Counted from the first letter of the stretch, positions 44,328 through 53,984 are shown. The stretch is DNA of 64,000 nucleotides from Sulfitobacter dubius (GCF_900113435.1 NZ_FOPG01000002.1:558001-622000); one strand, 5' to 3'. Made by a program: numbers and translations. The notes: generated by a model not told the origin, from the letters alone.

Positions 44328-44957
44328 ATGAAAATCGTCAAATGGGTGTTCTGGGTAACCATTTGGGTGATGGTGGGGGCGTTCTTCCACTATACCTTGC
44401 CACAGACCGATATCGTGCGTGTCACGGACACCTATGAAAAGCGGATCGACTTCGGCATCAGTTCTATATTCTGGTCCGGGTCGTCGACTGACAGTGCCGG
44501 GCAGGCGGTCAACCGCGATGTCTTTTTCATCCAGACCCGCCGCGCCAAGGGCGATGTCATGGTCTACCGTAACGAAGATACGGGCTGGGGCTGGCCGCCC
44601 TATTTCAAATTCGACACCGCCAACCTTCAGGCCGAGGCCGCAGACGCACGCAGCACCACTGGCGCACCGCAGTATTACGCGCTGAAACACTATGGTTGGC
44701 GCAGTGAGCTATTGTCGATCTACCCCAATGCCATCTCGCTCCGAGCGGTCGAAGGGCCTGAGGCGAGCAAGGGTATTCCCTTTGTCACCATCATCGTGCT
44801 GCTGCTTTTCGCGGCGCTGGTCTATGCGATCTGGGTGCGCTGGCGGCGGTTCCGCCGGGCGCGGCTGGACCCCAAGATAGAGGCGATCGAGGATGACATC
44901 GCCGTTCGACGGGGCCGTTTTGCCCGTTGGCGGGCCGAACGCCGCGCGCGGAAGTAA
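44328..44957 (+). CDS. DUF1523 family membrane protein
   Basis: 209 residues with an N-terminal membrane helix (about 5-24), a periplasmic domain containing Trp and Tyr patches (EDTGWGWPPYFKFDTANLQAEA, ALKHYGWRSELLSIYPNAISL) and a second helix near 150-167 followed by a very basic tail. It fits DUF1523, common in Rhodobacterales and of unknown function. The ATG at 44328 follows AAAGG; a TTG at 44313 is an alternative. Confidence 0.8.
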   Translation: MKIVKWVFWVTIWVMVGAFFHYTLPQTDIVRVTDTYEKRIDFGISSIFWSGSSTDSAGQAVNRDVFFIQTRRAKGDVMVYRNEDTGWGWPPYFKFDTANLQAEAADARSTTGAPQYYALKHYGWRSELLSIYPNAISLRAVEGPEASKGIPFVTIIVLLLFAALVYAIWVRWRRFRRARLDPKIEAIEDDIAVRRGRFARWRAERRARK

Positions 44958-45034
44958 AATCACTGAGAACTGCAAGCGCTGAGCGGGGCAAGAAGTGTCC
45001 CGCATTCAGGTAAAACTCTGGTATTCCATCCTAT

Positions 45035-47545
45035 ATGGACATCATCCTCGTCACCACGATCATCGCGTCGCTCTTTGTGGTCATCGGCTTGGCCGAGCCC
45101 TTGGCGGCGCGATTGCGCCTGCCATTCAGCGTGATCCTTGCTGTTGTGGGTATCCTTATCGGGGCCTCGGCGATCTTTTTGTTGCGTACGGATTTGACCG
45201 ATGCGCTGAACCCGATGGCCGCCGCCATTCTGGGGCTGCCGATCCGGTCGAACGTCTTTCTTTACGTCTTTCTGCCGACGCTGTTGTTCCAAGCGACCTT
45301 GGGGATGAACCTGCGCCGGATGGTCGACGATTGGGTGCCAATCCTTGTGCTGGCGGTCGTGGCGGTTGTGGTGGCGACGGTCAGCATTGGCTACGCGCTT
45401 TTCTGGTTTAGCGCCATTCCATTGGCGGCCTGTCTGCTGATCGGGGCGATTGTTTCAACCACTGACCCCTCGGCGGTTGTTTCGATCTTTCGCTCAATCT
45501 CGGCTCCGCGTCGGTTGGCGCGGATCATTGAGGGTGAAAGCCTGCTGAACGATGCCGCGGCGATCGCGCTTTTTGGTTTGTTCATGGGCTATGTCATGCT
45601 GGGCATCCCCGACCCGGAACTGGGCAGTGCCTTGGCGCAATTCCCGATGTTGATCGCGGGCGGGGCACTTGTCGGTTGGCTGGGCGCGCGGGTCGCTGTT
45701 TGGGTGATGGCGCTGTTTGCACGGCACGAACTGGCACAGCAATCGATCTCGGTCGCGCTCCCCTATCTAGCCTATATCGTGGCCGAGCAAAGCGTCGGCG
45801 CGTCGGGTGTGATCGCCGTGGTCGCGGCGGGGCTGACGCTAAACCTCACCGCGCCGGGCCGGCTGCCACCGCAAGCGCTGACCAATCTGCGCGAGTTGTG
45901 GGATGTGCTGGCCCATTGGGCGGGAGCGCTCATCTTTATCCTTGCCGCTTTGCTGATCCCGCGCTTGCTGGAAGAAGTCCGGCTGGAGGATTTCTTCCTT
46001 ATTGCGGTGGTCGTCATTGCGGCGATCCTTTCCCGCGCGGTGATCCTTTTTGGCCTGCTGCCATTGCTGACGGCTGCCAAACTTTCCCCGATGGTTGAGC
46101 GGCCCTATCGCGTGGCCATCCTTTGGGGTGGGCTGCGCGGCGCGGTCACGCTGGCGCTGGCCCTAGCCGTGACGGAAAGCGTGCGGGTACCGGATGATAT
46201 CCAACGGATCGTGGGTATCTTGGCCACCGGGTTCACGCTCTTTACCCTTTTGGCACAGGGTACGACGCTACGTTGGATCATTGGGCGATTGGGCTTGGAT
46301 CAGCTTTCCCCCATCGACCACGCGCTGTCGCGGCAGGTGATCGCCGTTGCCCTACAGACCGTGCGCGAGGATGTGGCCCAAACGACCGAAAACTACGATC
46401 TGAACCGCGATATCGTGCGGTCTGAGGCCAAGCGCTTTGGCGAGCGGTTGGAGACGACGGTGAAGACTGCCGAAGAGGCGACCGACATCCTTGACCGCGA
46501 CCGCATCGCGCTTGGCCTGATCGCGCTGGCGGGCCATGAGCGCGACACGATCCTTGCCCGCGTGCGGGAGCGGACGATCTCGGCCCGGATGGCCGATCTG
46601 GTGCTCTCTGACGCTGACCGGCTGATCGAAGGGGCGCGGACCCAAGGCCGCAGTGGCTATCAACGTGCGGCGCGGCGCAGTGTGGCCTATGGGCGCACCT
46701 TCCGCGCAGCGGCGGTGCTGCACGGGCGCTATGGTGTGTCTGGCCCATTGGCGCGGATGACGGCGGACCGCTTTGAGATGTTGCTGTCGCAGCGGTTGAT
46801 CTTGCGCGACTTGGGGACATTCATCGACGGGCGCATTCGCCGTATTCATGGGCGCCGGGTGGCGGAACTGCTGCACGATCTGCTGGCGCGCCGCATCGAA
46901 GGAATTGAAACCGCCTTGGAAGGTTTGCGGCTACAGTACCCCGGTTACGCCGAAGAATTGGAACGCCGTTTCATTCGCCGGACCGCGCTGCGTTTGGAAG
47001 AGCGTGAATATACGTTGATGCGCGAAGATGGGCTGTTTGGAGCCGAAGTCTATACCGCTCTCATGCAGGAATTGACGACACGGCGTATGGCAGCGGAAGG
47101 TCGACCGGGGCTGGATCTCGCCGTGCGGCGCGGGGCGCTCATTGAGCAATTTCCTCTGTTCACAGATCTGGAGGATGGCGCGCTAAAGCGGCTGAGCCGG
47201 TCGCTCAAAACCCGCTATGTCGATATTGGCGATGTGGTTTTGCATAAGGATAGCCCTGCGAGCAGCGTTTTCTTTATCGCTTCGGGCGCGGTTGAGTTAG
47301 AAAGCGCGGGGCAAACTTGGCGTTTGGGGCGCGGGGAAATGTTTGGGCAGATGGCGATCCTGACCAACCGAGTACGTCGGGTAGATGTCCGGGCCATCGC
47401 ACCCACGACTCTACTGGTGCTGGACGAAGACCGCTTTCGACGCCTGCTTGAACGGAGCGCTGCACTGCGAGACGCCGTGCGGGCCAGTGCGGAAAAACGG
47501 GGGATCGATCCGGTGGATCTGGTGGCCGGTGACGGTAAGATTTGA
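45035..47545 (+). CDS. NhaP-type Na+/H+ antiporter with C-terminal cyclic-nucleotide-type domain
   Basis: An 836-residue protein, about twice the size of the transport core. Residues 1-410 have roughly twelve helices with antiporter segments (STTDPSAVVSIF, EGESLLNDAAAIALFG, WGGLRGAVTLALALAVT). Residues 420-680 are long helical stretches rich in Arg and Glu. Residues 700-825 form a cyclic-nucleotide-binding-type beta roll (VLHKDSPASSVFFIASGAVELES, GRGEMFGQMAILT). It exchanges Na+ or K+ for H+; the extra domain may gate it. The phosphate-binding cassette is degenerate (GQMAILTNRVRRVDVRA), so nucleotide binding is uncertain. Confidence 0.88.
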   Translation: MDIILVTTIIASLFVVIGLAEPLAARLRLPFSVILAVVGILIGASAIFLLRTDLTDALNPMAAAILGLPIRSNVFLYVFLPTLLFQATLGMNLRRMVDDWVPILVLAVVAVVVATVSIGYALFWFSAIPLAACLLIGAIVSTTDPSAVVSIFRSISAPRRLARIIEGESLLNDAAAIALFGLFMGYVMLGIPDPELGSALAQFPMLIAGGALVGWLGARVAVWVMALFARHELAQQSISVALPYLAYIVAEQSVGASGVIAVVAAGLTLNLTAPGRLPPQALTNLRELWDVLAHWAGALIFILAALLIPRLLEEVRLEDFFLIAVVVIAAILSRAVILFGLLPLLTAAKLSPMVERPYRVAILWGGLRGAVTLALALAVTESVRVPDDIQRIVGILATGFTLFTLLAQGTTLRWIIGRLGLDQLSPIDHALSRQVIAVALQTVREDVAQTTENYDLNRDIVRSEAKRFGERLETTVKTAEEATDILDRDRIALGLIALAGHERDTILARVRERTISARMADLVLSDADRLIEGARTQGRSGYQRAARRSVAYGRTFRAAAVLHGRYGVSGPLARMTADRFEMLLSQRLILRDLGTFIDGRIRRIHGRRVAELLHDLLARRIEGIETALEGLRLQYPGYAEELERRFIRRTALRLEEREYTLMREDGLFGAEVYTALMQELTTRRMAAEGRPGLDLAVRRGALIEQFPLFTDLEDGALKRLSRSLKTRYVDIGDVVLHKDSPASSVFFIASGAVELESAGQTWRLGRGEMFGQMAILTNRVRRVDVRAIAPTTLLVLDEDRFRRLLERSAALRDAVRASAEKRGIDPVDLVAGDGKI

Positions 47546-47600
47546 GCGGTGAGGCGGGGGAAAACGCTGGCGTTGCGGCTGGGGCCGATGCTGCGCAGCG

Positions 47601-47619
47601 GTATTTGAGAAAGGATGAA
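47601..47619 (+). repeat. dispersed intergenic repeat (copy 2)
   Basis: GTATTTGAGAAAGGATGAA matches copy 1 at 25225-25243 in 17 of 19 positions and is likewise preceded by G+C-rich pairing sequence (CGCTG...). It lies between the antiporter gene and the convergent PepSY gene. Confidence 0.6.
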
Positions 47620-47689
47620 ATTAGGGGAGGGGCGTTTTGTTGATTGTTAGGTGCGGCCAGCTAGGGCAGCCGCACCTTGCGCTTGTCGA

Positions 47690-48202
47690 TCAGCCGTCGT
47701 TTGTGATCTCGCCGGTGCTGGCGTCGATTATCACGTCGCGTTCGCCCGTGGCGTCGGTCAGTTCGACCTCATAGACCATGCGGTCGTCTTCTTCGTCGAG
47801 TGATAGCTCTTCAACCCGCGTGCCGTCTTGACTTTCGAGTTCGGTAAGCGCTTGCATCAGGACTTCGAGGGAGTCACCGGCGGCGCGTAGCTCATCCTCC
47901 TGGAACAGACCGCTGAGGAAACTGGTCAGTTGCTCTTCGGATTGCGAGAGCACCTCGCCCGTAGCGGCATTCACGGTCACTTCGTAGACGGCATCACCGC
48001 GGACGAGGTCAATTTCGTAGACCAGCGCATCGCCTTCGGTTTCAATCTCAGCTTCGAGTACGCCGCCGTCGATGCTGCCTTGCGCGGCTTTGACGGCCTG
48101 GGACATGCTGACACGGTCTACCTGCGGGGCGGTCTCTTGGGCAAGGAGGGCAGCTGGGGCAAGCAGGAGGGAAGTGGCGATGGCGGTGAACTTGGGGTGC
48201 AT
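47690..48202 (-). CDS. PepSY-domain periplasmic protein
   Basis: 170 residues with a signal peptide (ending LLAPAALLAQ). Two PepSY-like units follow: residues about 30-95 (VYEIDLVRGDAVYEVTVNAATGEVL) and 110-170 (VYEVELTDATGERDVIIDASTGEI). PepSY domains often inhibit proteases or tune sensor proteins in the envelope. GAGGT precedes the ATG at 48202. Single gene with an unknown partner. Confidence 0.85.
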   Translation of the reverse strand: MHPKFTAIATSLLLAPAALLAQETAPQVDRVSMSQAVKAAQGSIDGGVLEAEIETEGDALVYEIDLVRGDAVYEVTVNAATGEVLSQSEEQLTSFLSGLFQEDELRAAGDSLEVLMQALTELESQDGTRVEELSLDEEDDRMVYEVELTDATGERDVIIDASTGEITNDG

Positions 48203-48318
48203 GGGTGACCTCATTAGTTGCATGTTGGTTTTGCCGATCCGCAGATGGTGCGCGGTATCGGCGTTCCGGGTCCAACGCCTGTCGGTCGGGGCTGTTCCAT
48301 GTAGTTAGAGTGGTGGTG

Positions 48319-49896
48319 CTAATCTGCGAAGAGATTATCGGTCTGCGCGATCGCGCGGGCCTTATCCTCAGTAACGGTCAAGAAGCGTGCCAATGCTGCG
48401 GTATTGGTCTCTGTGTCGGCGTACTCAGACAGGCGGCCATAATTTTCGAACTGAGCATCACGAATTTGATCGGCTTCGTGCAGCATGTCGCCTCGGATTG
48501 TGGGCAGCAGGCGCGTCAGGGTTTCTTGGGACGTCTGCTCTCCGGCCAGCCCGATGCGTAGGGCGTGGTCAGTCAAGTACCGGTCTGTCAGCTTGCATTC
48601 GATCTCAAGCATGCGCACTTGGGCGCGGTCCGAGGCGAAATCATTCAGCAGGTCGAGGTTGGATGTATCCATACAGACGATCAGCCGCTCGCTATCATAA
48701 TAGTTATAGAGCATCCGCATCAGCGCGCGCCGGTGGCGGGTGCGTTTTTCAAGCGTGGTTTGGATGCCGCCGAGGTCGGGCAGGGGGGTGTCTTGCTCAT
48801 TAAACAAAAAGTCGATGGCGGGCAGGTTGGTCACCTGACGCATGCGCTCGAGCACACGTTTGGCCACATGCCATTTCTTTGCGATGACGATCAGCAGTTC
48901 ACGTTCGCGACCAAGGCTGGCTTCGATCTCCCAAAAGCGGGGGGCGAAGCGGCGGCCAATACGGCCCCGCGCAGTGAGAAACTTAAAGAGGTTGCGGCCT
49001 TCGTTGCTGATCTGAAACTGTACCCCTCGGGCGGAATAGAGCAGGCCGAGGCGGCGTTTGAGGTCCAGCGCTTCGGGGCTGATTTTGCGCGCGAAGAGGT
49101 GGTTTTGACCGAGCAGCAGATCGTAGTGATCGTTGTAGAATGTGACCGGCATGCCGTAGTCGGAGAACAGCAGGAAGGTCAGGCTGCGGTTGGAAATTTC
49201 GGCCTCGGGGACCAGATGGCGCACGAGGGTTTGGAAAAACGTCTCATCCGGGATCCATGTGCTGCGGAAAAAGCGCATCACGTCGCGGCGGCGATGGGTG
49301 AATGCTATCAGCGCCTCAATGGTGCGGCGGCGCAGGCACCACCATTGGCTGCCGATTTGCACCTGAAGGTCGGCGGGGATTTTGCGGGTGAGGCCAAGGC
49401 GTTTCTGGACCTCAAACATCGCGTAGAACCGCTTGCGCTGTGTGCGTTCGTTGAACCAGTGGCGATAGATCAGCCGCTCTTCTTTCCAGCCGGTCTTGAT
49501 CCAATCGCTGTCGAAATAATCCACGCTTTCGATGAAGTCGGTGTCGTTCTCGTCAAGAAACTGATGCGCGTATTCGGCGGATTTGATTGCCATGCAATCG
49601 CCGGACATCAGGTAGAAATGCGTGGCGCGGGGGAAGCTTTGCAGCGCGGCGGTGAGCGTATCCAGCGTGGCCTGTACCAAAGACCATTCGCCCCAGCCGC
49701 AGCGGATGCGGTTTCGCGGGAAGGTGACGCTGGGGTTGTCGCCAAGGGCGGTGGTGATCTGGACGTAATCCTCGGTACTGGCGGAAGCGTCGAAGTGGAT
49801 CGCCATGTAATCGCCCACGGCGGTCAGCCGCTCGGCCTGCCGGATAACAGCCTCCGGATCCTTGTGGCACAGCAGGATATAGGCAATTTTCGCCAT
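48319..49896 (-). CDS. GT14-type glycosyltransferase with C-terminal DUF5928
   Basis: A 525-residue protein. Residues 1-260 resemble core-2/I-branching beta-1,6-N-acetylglucosaminyltransferases: AYILLCHKDPE at the start, MAIHFDAS, FYLMSGDCMAIKS and the acceptor region STWIPDETFFQTL. The rest (about 265-525) matches DUF5928, a helical region seen with this transferase in Rhodobacterales. It probably builds or decorates a surface glycan. It is divergent from a sulfotransferase gene, suggesting a shared sulfated product. Confidence 0.82.
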   Translation of the reverse strand: MAKIAYILLCHKDPEAVIRQAERLTAVGDYMAIHFDASASTEDYVQITTALGDNPSVTFPRNRIRCGWGEWSLVQATLDTLTAALQSFPRATHFYLMSGDCMAIKSAEYAHQFLDENDTDFIESVDYFDSDWIKTGWKEERLIYRHWFNERTQRKRFYAMFEVQKRLGLTRKIPADLQVQIGSQWWCLRRRTIEALIAFTHRRRDVMRFFRSTWIPDETFFQTLVRHLVPEAEISNRSLTFLLFSDYGMPVTFYNDHYDLLLGQNHLFARKISPEALDLKRRLGLLYSARGVQFQISNEGRNLFKFLTARGRIGRRFAPRFWEIEASLGRERELLIVIAKKWHVAKRVLERMRQVTNLPAIDFLFNEQDTPLPDLGGIQTTLEKRTRHRRALMRMLYNYYDSERLIVCMDTSNLDLLNDFASDRAQVRMLEIECKLTDRYLTDHALRIGLAGEQTSQETLTRLLPTIRGDMLHEADQIRDAQFENYGRLSEYADTETNTAALARFLTVTEDKARAIAQTDNLFAD

Positions 49897-50065
49897 GCAG
49901 GATACCGAATGTCCTTGTCGCGGCCCGCTTGCATCGGCCTTTTGTCGTGGGTCATTTACCTAGTTAATCGTGAAGACCGATTGAATAAACAGCATTTCTT
50001 TGCTTTTTTGCTGCAAGGCCAGATTGTTGCTCAAAACAGTCAGCGCCAGCAGGAGGCGAGCGAGC

Positions 50066-50884
50066 ATGGGTTTTCCCGGAACATGGATGACGGAGAGCGA
50101 GAGCATGGTGTACCGGGTGGTGCCCAAATGCGCCTGTTCGACCATCGGGCAGATCATGTATTATTCCGATCACGGCGAATTCTTTGACGGGGACATCCAT
50201 GATGCCAAGGCAGGCATCCACAAATGGGCCTTGGATGCATCGCAGGGGCCGATTACCGATAATGTGACAGCGCGCAAGTCCTATGCCTTTACCTGTGTGC
50301 GCAATCCCTACACGCGGGTTTTGTCATCCTTCTTTGACAAGATTTGCGGCATCCAGCGCAATGGGAGGCGGTATCGCGGCAATCTGGTGCCGCTGCTGGT
50401 GCAGAAATACGGGATCGACGTGGGCGGCGATGACGGCAAGCAGGAGTTTGACCAGATCGCCAGCTTCCGGCGCTTCTTGTTGTTTGCGCGCGATACCATC
50501 CGCTGGCGGCGGCCGATGGACCCGGACATTCACTGGTCTGCGGTGTCGGGGCACGTCAGCACATTCATCATCAACGGTGGCACCTACGATAATATCTTTT
50601 GGACCGAGCAATTTAACGAAGGCATGCAGCAGGTGCTCGATGCCGTGGACACGCCGCATAAGGTTGATCTGGCGGCGATCCCGCGCTTTAACGAAAGCGA
50701 GGGCCACGGGCCCAAGCGGGCGCATCCGGTTGAGGATTACTTTGACGATCTGTCGATGCATCTGATGCGCGAGATCTACAAACGCGACTTCGACCTGTTC
50801 AAATATGACTTCGACAATCCGGGGAACAAGCTGCCCGTGGGGGAGATTGATCTTGATGAGGTGCACGCCAAACTGGGTGACTGA
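50066..50884 (+). CDS. sulfotransferase family 2 protein
   Basis: 272 residues. The 5'-phosphosulfate-binding loop [15 protein letters not shown] and the 3'-phosphate segment [18 protein letters not shown] are clear, as in carbohydrate sulfotransferases that use PAPS. The ATG at 50066 has a purine-rich GGAGG region upstream and gives the N-terminus [10 protein letters not shown]. It faces the GT14-DUF5928 gene across a 169-base promoter region, so it may sulfate that enzyme's glycan. The acceptor is unknown. Confidence 0.82.
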   Translation: MGFPGTWMTESESMVYRVVPKCACSTIGQIMYYSDHGEFFDGDIHDAKAGIHKWALDASQGPITDNVTARKSYAFTCVRNPYTRVLSSFFDKICGIQRNGRRYRGNLVPLLVQKYGIDVGGDDGKQEFDQIASFRRFLLFARDTIRWRRPMDPDIHWSAVSGHVSTFIINGGTYDNIFWTEQFNEGMQQVLDAVDTPHKVDLAAIPRFNESEGHGPKRAHPVEDYFDDLSMHLMREIYKRDFDLFKYDFDNPGNKLPVGEIDLDEVHAKLGD

Positions 50885-50931
50885 ACGGCAGCATCTTGCA
50901 CCGGGGCGGGGGGCGCTCTACATGCTTTGGC

Positions 50932-51420
50932 ATGTCACAGGTCAAATCCAGCTCCAAATCCGATCCGAACTACAAGGTGATCGCCGAAAACCGCCGCGCG
51001 CGGTTTGATTACGCTATCGAAGAAGACATCGAATGCGGCATCATCCTTGAAGGGTCCGAGGTCAAATCTCTGCGCGAAGGTGGGGCGAATATCGCCGAGA
51101 GTTACGCCGCCGTGGAGGATGGCGAGCTGTGGTTGGTGAATTCCTATGTGGCGCCCTACAAGCAGGCCAAGACCTTTCAGCATGAGGAACGCCGTCGCCG
51201 TAAGTTGTTGGTGAGCCGCAAGCAATTGGCGGACCTGTGGAACGCGACGCAGCGCAAGGGCATGACGCTGGTGCCGCTGGTGATGTATTTCAACCATCGC
51301 GGCATGGCGAAGATCAAGATCGGCGTGGCCAAGGGTAAGAAGCTGCATGACAAGCGCGAGACGGCGGCCAAGCGCGATTGGTCGCGGCAGAAGCAGCGGT
51401 TGTTGAAGGATCACGGCTGA
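50932..51420 (+). CDS. smpB: SsrA-binding protein SmpB
   Basis: A 162-residue tmRNA partner. It has [31 protein letters not shown] and the C-terminal tail [25 protein letters not shown] that enters the decoding centre. With tmRNA it rescues stalled ribosomes. The ATG at 50932 is the standard start. No ssrA gene is seen in the adjacent 300 bases. Confidence 0.95.
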   Translation: MSQVKSSSKSDPNYKVIAENRRARFDYAIEEDIECGIILEGSEVKSLREGGANIAESYAAVEDGELWLVNSYVAPYKQAKTFQHEERRRRKLLVSRKQLADLWNATQRKGMTLVPLVMYFNHRGMAKIKIGVAKGKKLHDKRETAAKRDWSRQKQRLLKDHG

Positions 51421-51724
51421 TACGCGCGGCAGGCCCGGGCAAGCCGCAGGCGCCGGGCCATCGCCTGCCCGCCCATCACGCCAGAGGCGTGCCAGAATAC
51501 ACTAGGCGCACCTTTGGTGCGACCGGGCTGGCGATTTGGTGAGGCGGGCGCCTCCTTGACGGCACACATCAAAGCTGAACCATAAGGTGGTGCCAACAGC
51601 CCGTAGCATCGCCACCCCACGGGCAGGCGATGGCCCTCCTTACACCTCTCACTACCCCCTTCCACTTGCCAGCATCCCCTACCGGTTATAGTCAAGGGCA
51701 ACGCCCGCGACGAAGGAGGCCCCC
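51421..51724. other. structured 304-base intergenic region with 17-bp inverted repeat
   Basis: GGGCCATCGCCTGCCCG at 51455-51471 is repeated in exact inverse at 51620-51636. Between them lie three compact hairpins: CACGCC/GGCGTG, CGCACC/GGTGCG and GAGGCG/CGCCTC. A competing local pairing, GCAGGCG (51446-51452) with CGCCTGC (51462-51468), uses part of the left arm. No open frame with a ribosome site was found. It could be a structured RNA or an insertion of a small palindromic element. Confidence 0.55.
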
Positions 51725-52579
51725 ATGGCCGACGATCCCAAGACATTGGTTTCAACCGACTGGTTGGCTCAGCACCTGAAAGACCCCGACCTGCGCATCC
51801 TTGATGCCTCGTGGTATTTGCCCGACGCCGGGCGCGATCCGAAGGCCGAGTATGACGCCGCCCATATCCCCGGCGCGCGTTTCTTTGACATTGATGACAT
51901 CTCGGACGCGCGGTCGGACCTGCCGCATATGGCCCCCCCGATTGAGAAATTCATGTCACGCCTGCGCGCGATGGGCGTGGGTGATGGGCATCAAGTGGTG
52001 GTCTATGACGGCGCGGGGCTGATGTCTGCGGCGCGTGTCTGGTGGCTGTTCCGGCTGATGGGGCAAGAGAACGTCGCCGTGCTGGATGGTGGTCTGCCGA
52101 AATGGCAGGCCGAGGGGCGCGAGACCGAAGATATGCCGCCCGTTCCGCGTGATCGCCATATGACCGTGCGCTTTCAGAACCAACTGGTGCGCGATGTGAC
52201 GCAGGTCGCCCATGCCTCCAAGCTCGGGGATCCGCAGATCGTTGACGCCCGCGCCGCCGCACGCTTCCGTGGTGACGCGCCTGAGCCGCGTGCGGGGCTG
52301 CGGGCTGGTCATATTCCGGGCGCGCGCAATGTGCCCTTCACCGAATTGCTCAACGACGACAAGACTATGAAGACCTCCGAAGAGACCCGCGCCATTTTCG
52401 AGGCGGCGGGCGTGGACCTGTCGAAACCCGTCATCACCTCTTGCGGGTCGGGCATCACCGCCGCCGTGCTGGCGCTGGCGCTGGAGCGGGCGGGTCACCG
52501 CAAATGGTCGCTCTACGATGGCTCTTGGGCGGAGTGGGGCATGTTTCCCACCGTGCCCGTCGCCACTGGCGCGGCTTAA
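51725..52579 (+). CDS. sseA: 3-mercaptopyruvate sulfurtransferase
   Basis: A 284-residue two-domain rhodanese. The active-site loop is CGSGIT (Cys about 239), the form typical of mercaptopyruvate rather than thiosulfate sulfurtransferases. The first domain (LRILDASWYLP, DAAHIPGARFFDIDD) is inactive but structural. It moves sulfur from mercaptopyruvate to thiols or cyanide. GAAGGAGG precedes the ATG. The aminotransferase follows after 33 bases and can supply mercaptopyruvate-type keto acids. Confidence 0.92.
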   Translation: MADDPKTLVSTDWLAQHLKDPDLRILDASWYLPDAGRDPKAEYDAAHIPGARFFDIDDISDARSDLPHMAPPIEKFMSRLRAMGVGDGHQVVVYDGAGLMSAARVWWLFRLMGQENVAVLDGGLPKWQAEGRETEDMPPVPRDRHMTVRFQNQLVRDVTQVAHASKLGDPQIVDARAAARFRGDAPEPRAGLRAGHIPGARNVPFTELLNDDKTMKTSEETRAIFEAAGVDLSKPVITSCGSGITAAVLALALERAGHRKWSLYDGSWAEWGMFPTVPVATGAA

Positions 52580-52612
52580 CCCTTTTTAGTTACCTTCCAA
52601 CCGGAGAACCCC

Positions 52613-53794
52613 ATGTTCGAGACGCTCAAGGCGCAACCCGCTGACAAGATCCTCGCCCTTGTACAGGCCTACCGCGAAGACCCGCGCGACACGAAGATCG
52701 ACCTCGGCGTCGGTGTCTACAAAGACGCCAGCGGCAACACCCCGGTGATGCGCGCCGTCAAAGCCGCCGAGCAGCGCATCTGGGAAAACCAAGACACCAA
52801 AGTGTACACCGGTTTGGCCGGCGATCCGGCCTATACCAACGCGATGGCTGCGCTTGTGCTGGGCGATGCCGTGCCGCGCGGCGCGATTGCCGCCGCCGCC
52901 ACCCCCGGTGGCACCGGTGCTGTGCGTCAGGCGTTTGAACTGGTGCGTATGGCCAATCCCGATGCGCGCGTTTTTGTGTCTGACCCGACATGGCCGAACC
53001 ACCTGTCGATCCTGTCCTATCTGGGGATGGAAGTGGTCAACTACCGTTATTTCGACAGCGAAACCGGCGGCGTGAACTTCGATGGGATGATCGAAGACCT
53101 CAAGACCGCCAAGAAGGGCGATGTGGTCCTGCTGCACGGCTGCTGCCACAACCCGACCGGTGCGAACCTTAACAGCAGTGAATGGGATGCGGTGATCGAA
53201 GTGCTGCAAAGCACTGGTGCCGTGCCGATGATCGACATCGCCTATCAGGGCTTTGGCAACGGGCTGGAAGCCGATGCCGCCGCGACCCGCAAAGTGGCGT
53301 CTTCGGTGCCTGAGTGCCTGATCGCGGCAAGCTGCTCCAAGAACTTCGGGATCTACCGCGAGCGGACCGGCATCCTGATGCTGGTGGCTTCCGAAGCGGC
53401 CCAAGGGCTGAACCAAGCCACTTTGGCCTTCCTCAACCGCCAGAACTACAGCTTCCCGCCCGACCACGGCGCGCGGATCGTGTCGACCATCCTGACCGAT
53501 GACGAACTCAAGGCTGACTGGAAGGCCGAGTTGGAGGACGTCCGCAACGCCATGCTGGCCCTGCGCGAGCACCTGGCCGGTGAATTGCAGCGCTTGTCTG
53601 GATCGGACCGTTTTGGCTTCCTCGCTCAGCACCGCGGCATGTTCTCGCGTCTTGGCACCACGCCGGACAAGGTCGAAGCGCTGCGTGAAAAGCATGGCAT
53701 CTATATGGTGGGTGACAGCCGTATGAACATCGCAGGGTTGAACCAGAACAGCGTGCCAATTCTGGCCCGCGCGATCATTGACGTAGGTATCTAA
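52613..53794 (+). CDS. aromatic-amino-acid/aspartate aminotransferase (class I)
   Basis: 393 residues with fold-type I PLP features: CHNPTGANLN (the DCCHNPTG region), the PLP lysine in SCSKNFGIYRERTG, and NRQNYSFPPDHGARIV. The pattern is of the TyrB/AspC subgroup. It probably transaminates aromatic amino acids, aspartate or cysteine analogues. It lies just downstream of the sulfurtransferase, likely one operon, so production of 3-mercaptopyruvate from cysteine is possible. Confidence 0.9.
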   Translation: MFETLKAQPADKILALVQAYREDPRDTKIDLGVGVYKDASGNTPVMRAVKAAEQRIWENQDTKVYTGLAGDPAYTNAMAALVLGDAVPRGAIAAAATPGGTGAVRQAFELVRMANPDARVFVSDPTWPNHLSILSYLGMEVVNYRYFDSETGGVNFDGMIEDLKTAKKGDVVLLHGCCHNPTGANLNSSEWDAVIEVLQSTGAVPMIDIAYQGFGNGLEADAAATRKVASSVPECLIAASCSKNFGIYRERTGILMLVASEAAQGLNQATLAFLNRQNYSFPPDHGARIVSTILTDDELKADWKAELEDVRNAMLALREHLAGELQRLSGSDRFGFLAQHRGMFSRLGTTPDKVEALREKHGIYMVGDSRMNIAGLNQNSVPILARAIIDVGI

Positions 53795-53803
53795 CAACAA
53801 TCT

Positions 53804-53824
53804 GGGCCGCGCCTGTCGCGGCCC
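53804..53824 (+). terminator. terminator after the aminotransferase
   Basis: An 8-bp perfect stem GGGCCGCG/CGCGGCCC with a five-base loop lies nine bases after the stop; GATCTCTTTAT follows. Confidence 0.65.
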
Positions 53825-53984
53825 GATCTCTTTATCTGTACCGGGTTGATCCGGACCACAGCGGCACCATTGCCCCGGTTCTGTCCAGATTAGATCAAAA
53901 CTTGGTCGGAATGGTCTGTTTGGATACCTCTGGGGAAAACTCAGGGTCAGACAGATTTTAGAATCAATTTTTCAGTGCATTCGA

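Noticed and set aside
48565-50187. 540-residue frame opposite the GT14-DUF5928 gene
   Set aside because: An antisense shadow. The minus-strand protein has recognisable glycosyltransferase segments and the true sulfotransferase start is at 50066.
51421-51724. Two-piece (permuted) tmRNA gene next to smpB
   Set aside because: No tRNA-like acceptor and T-arm, and no tag-coding frame ending in AA-rich codons; only hairpins.
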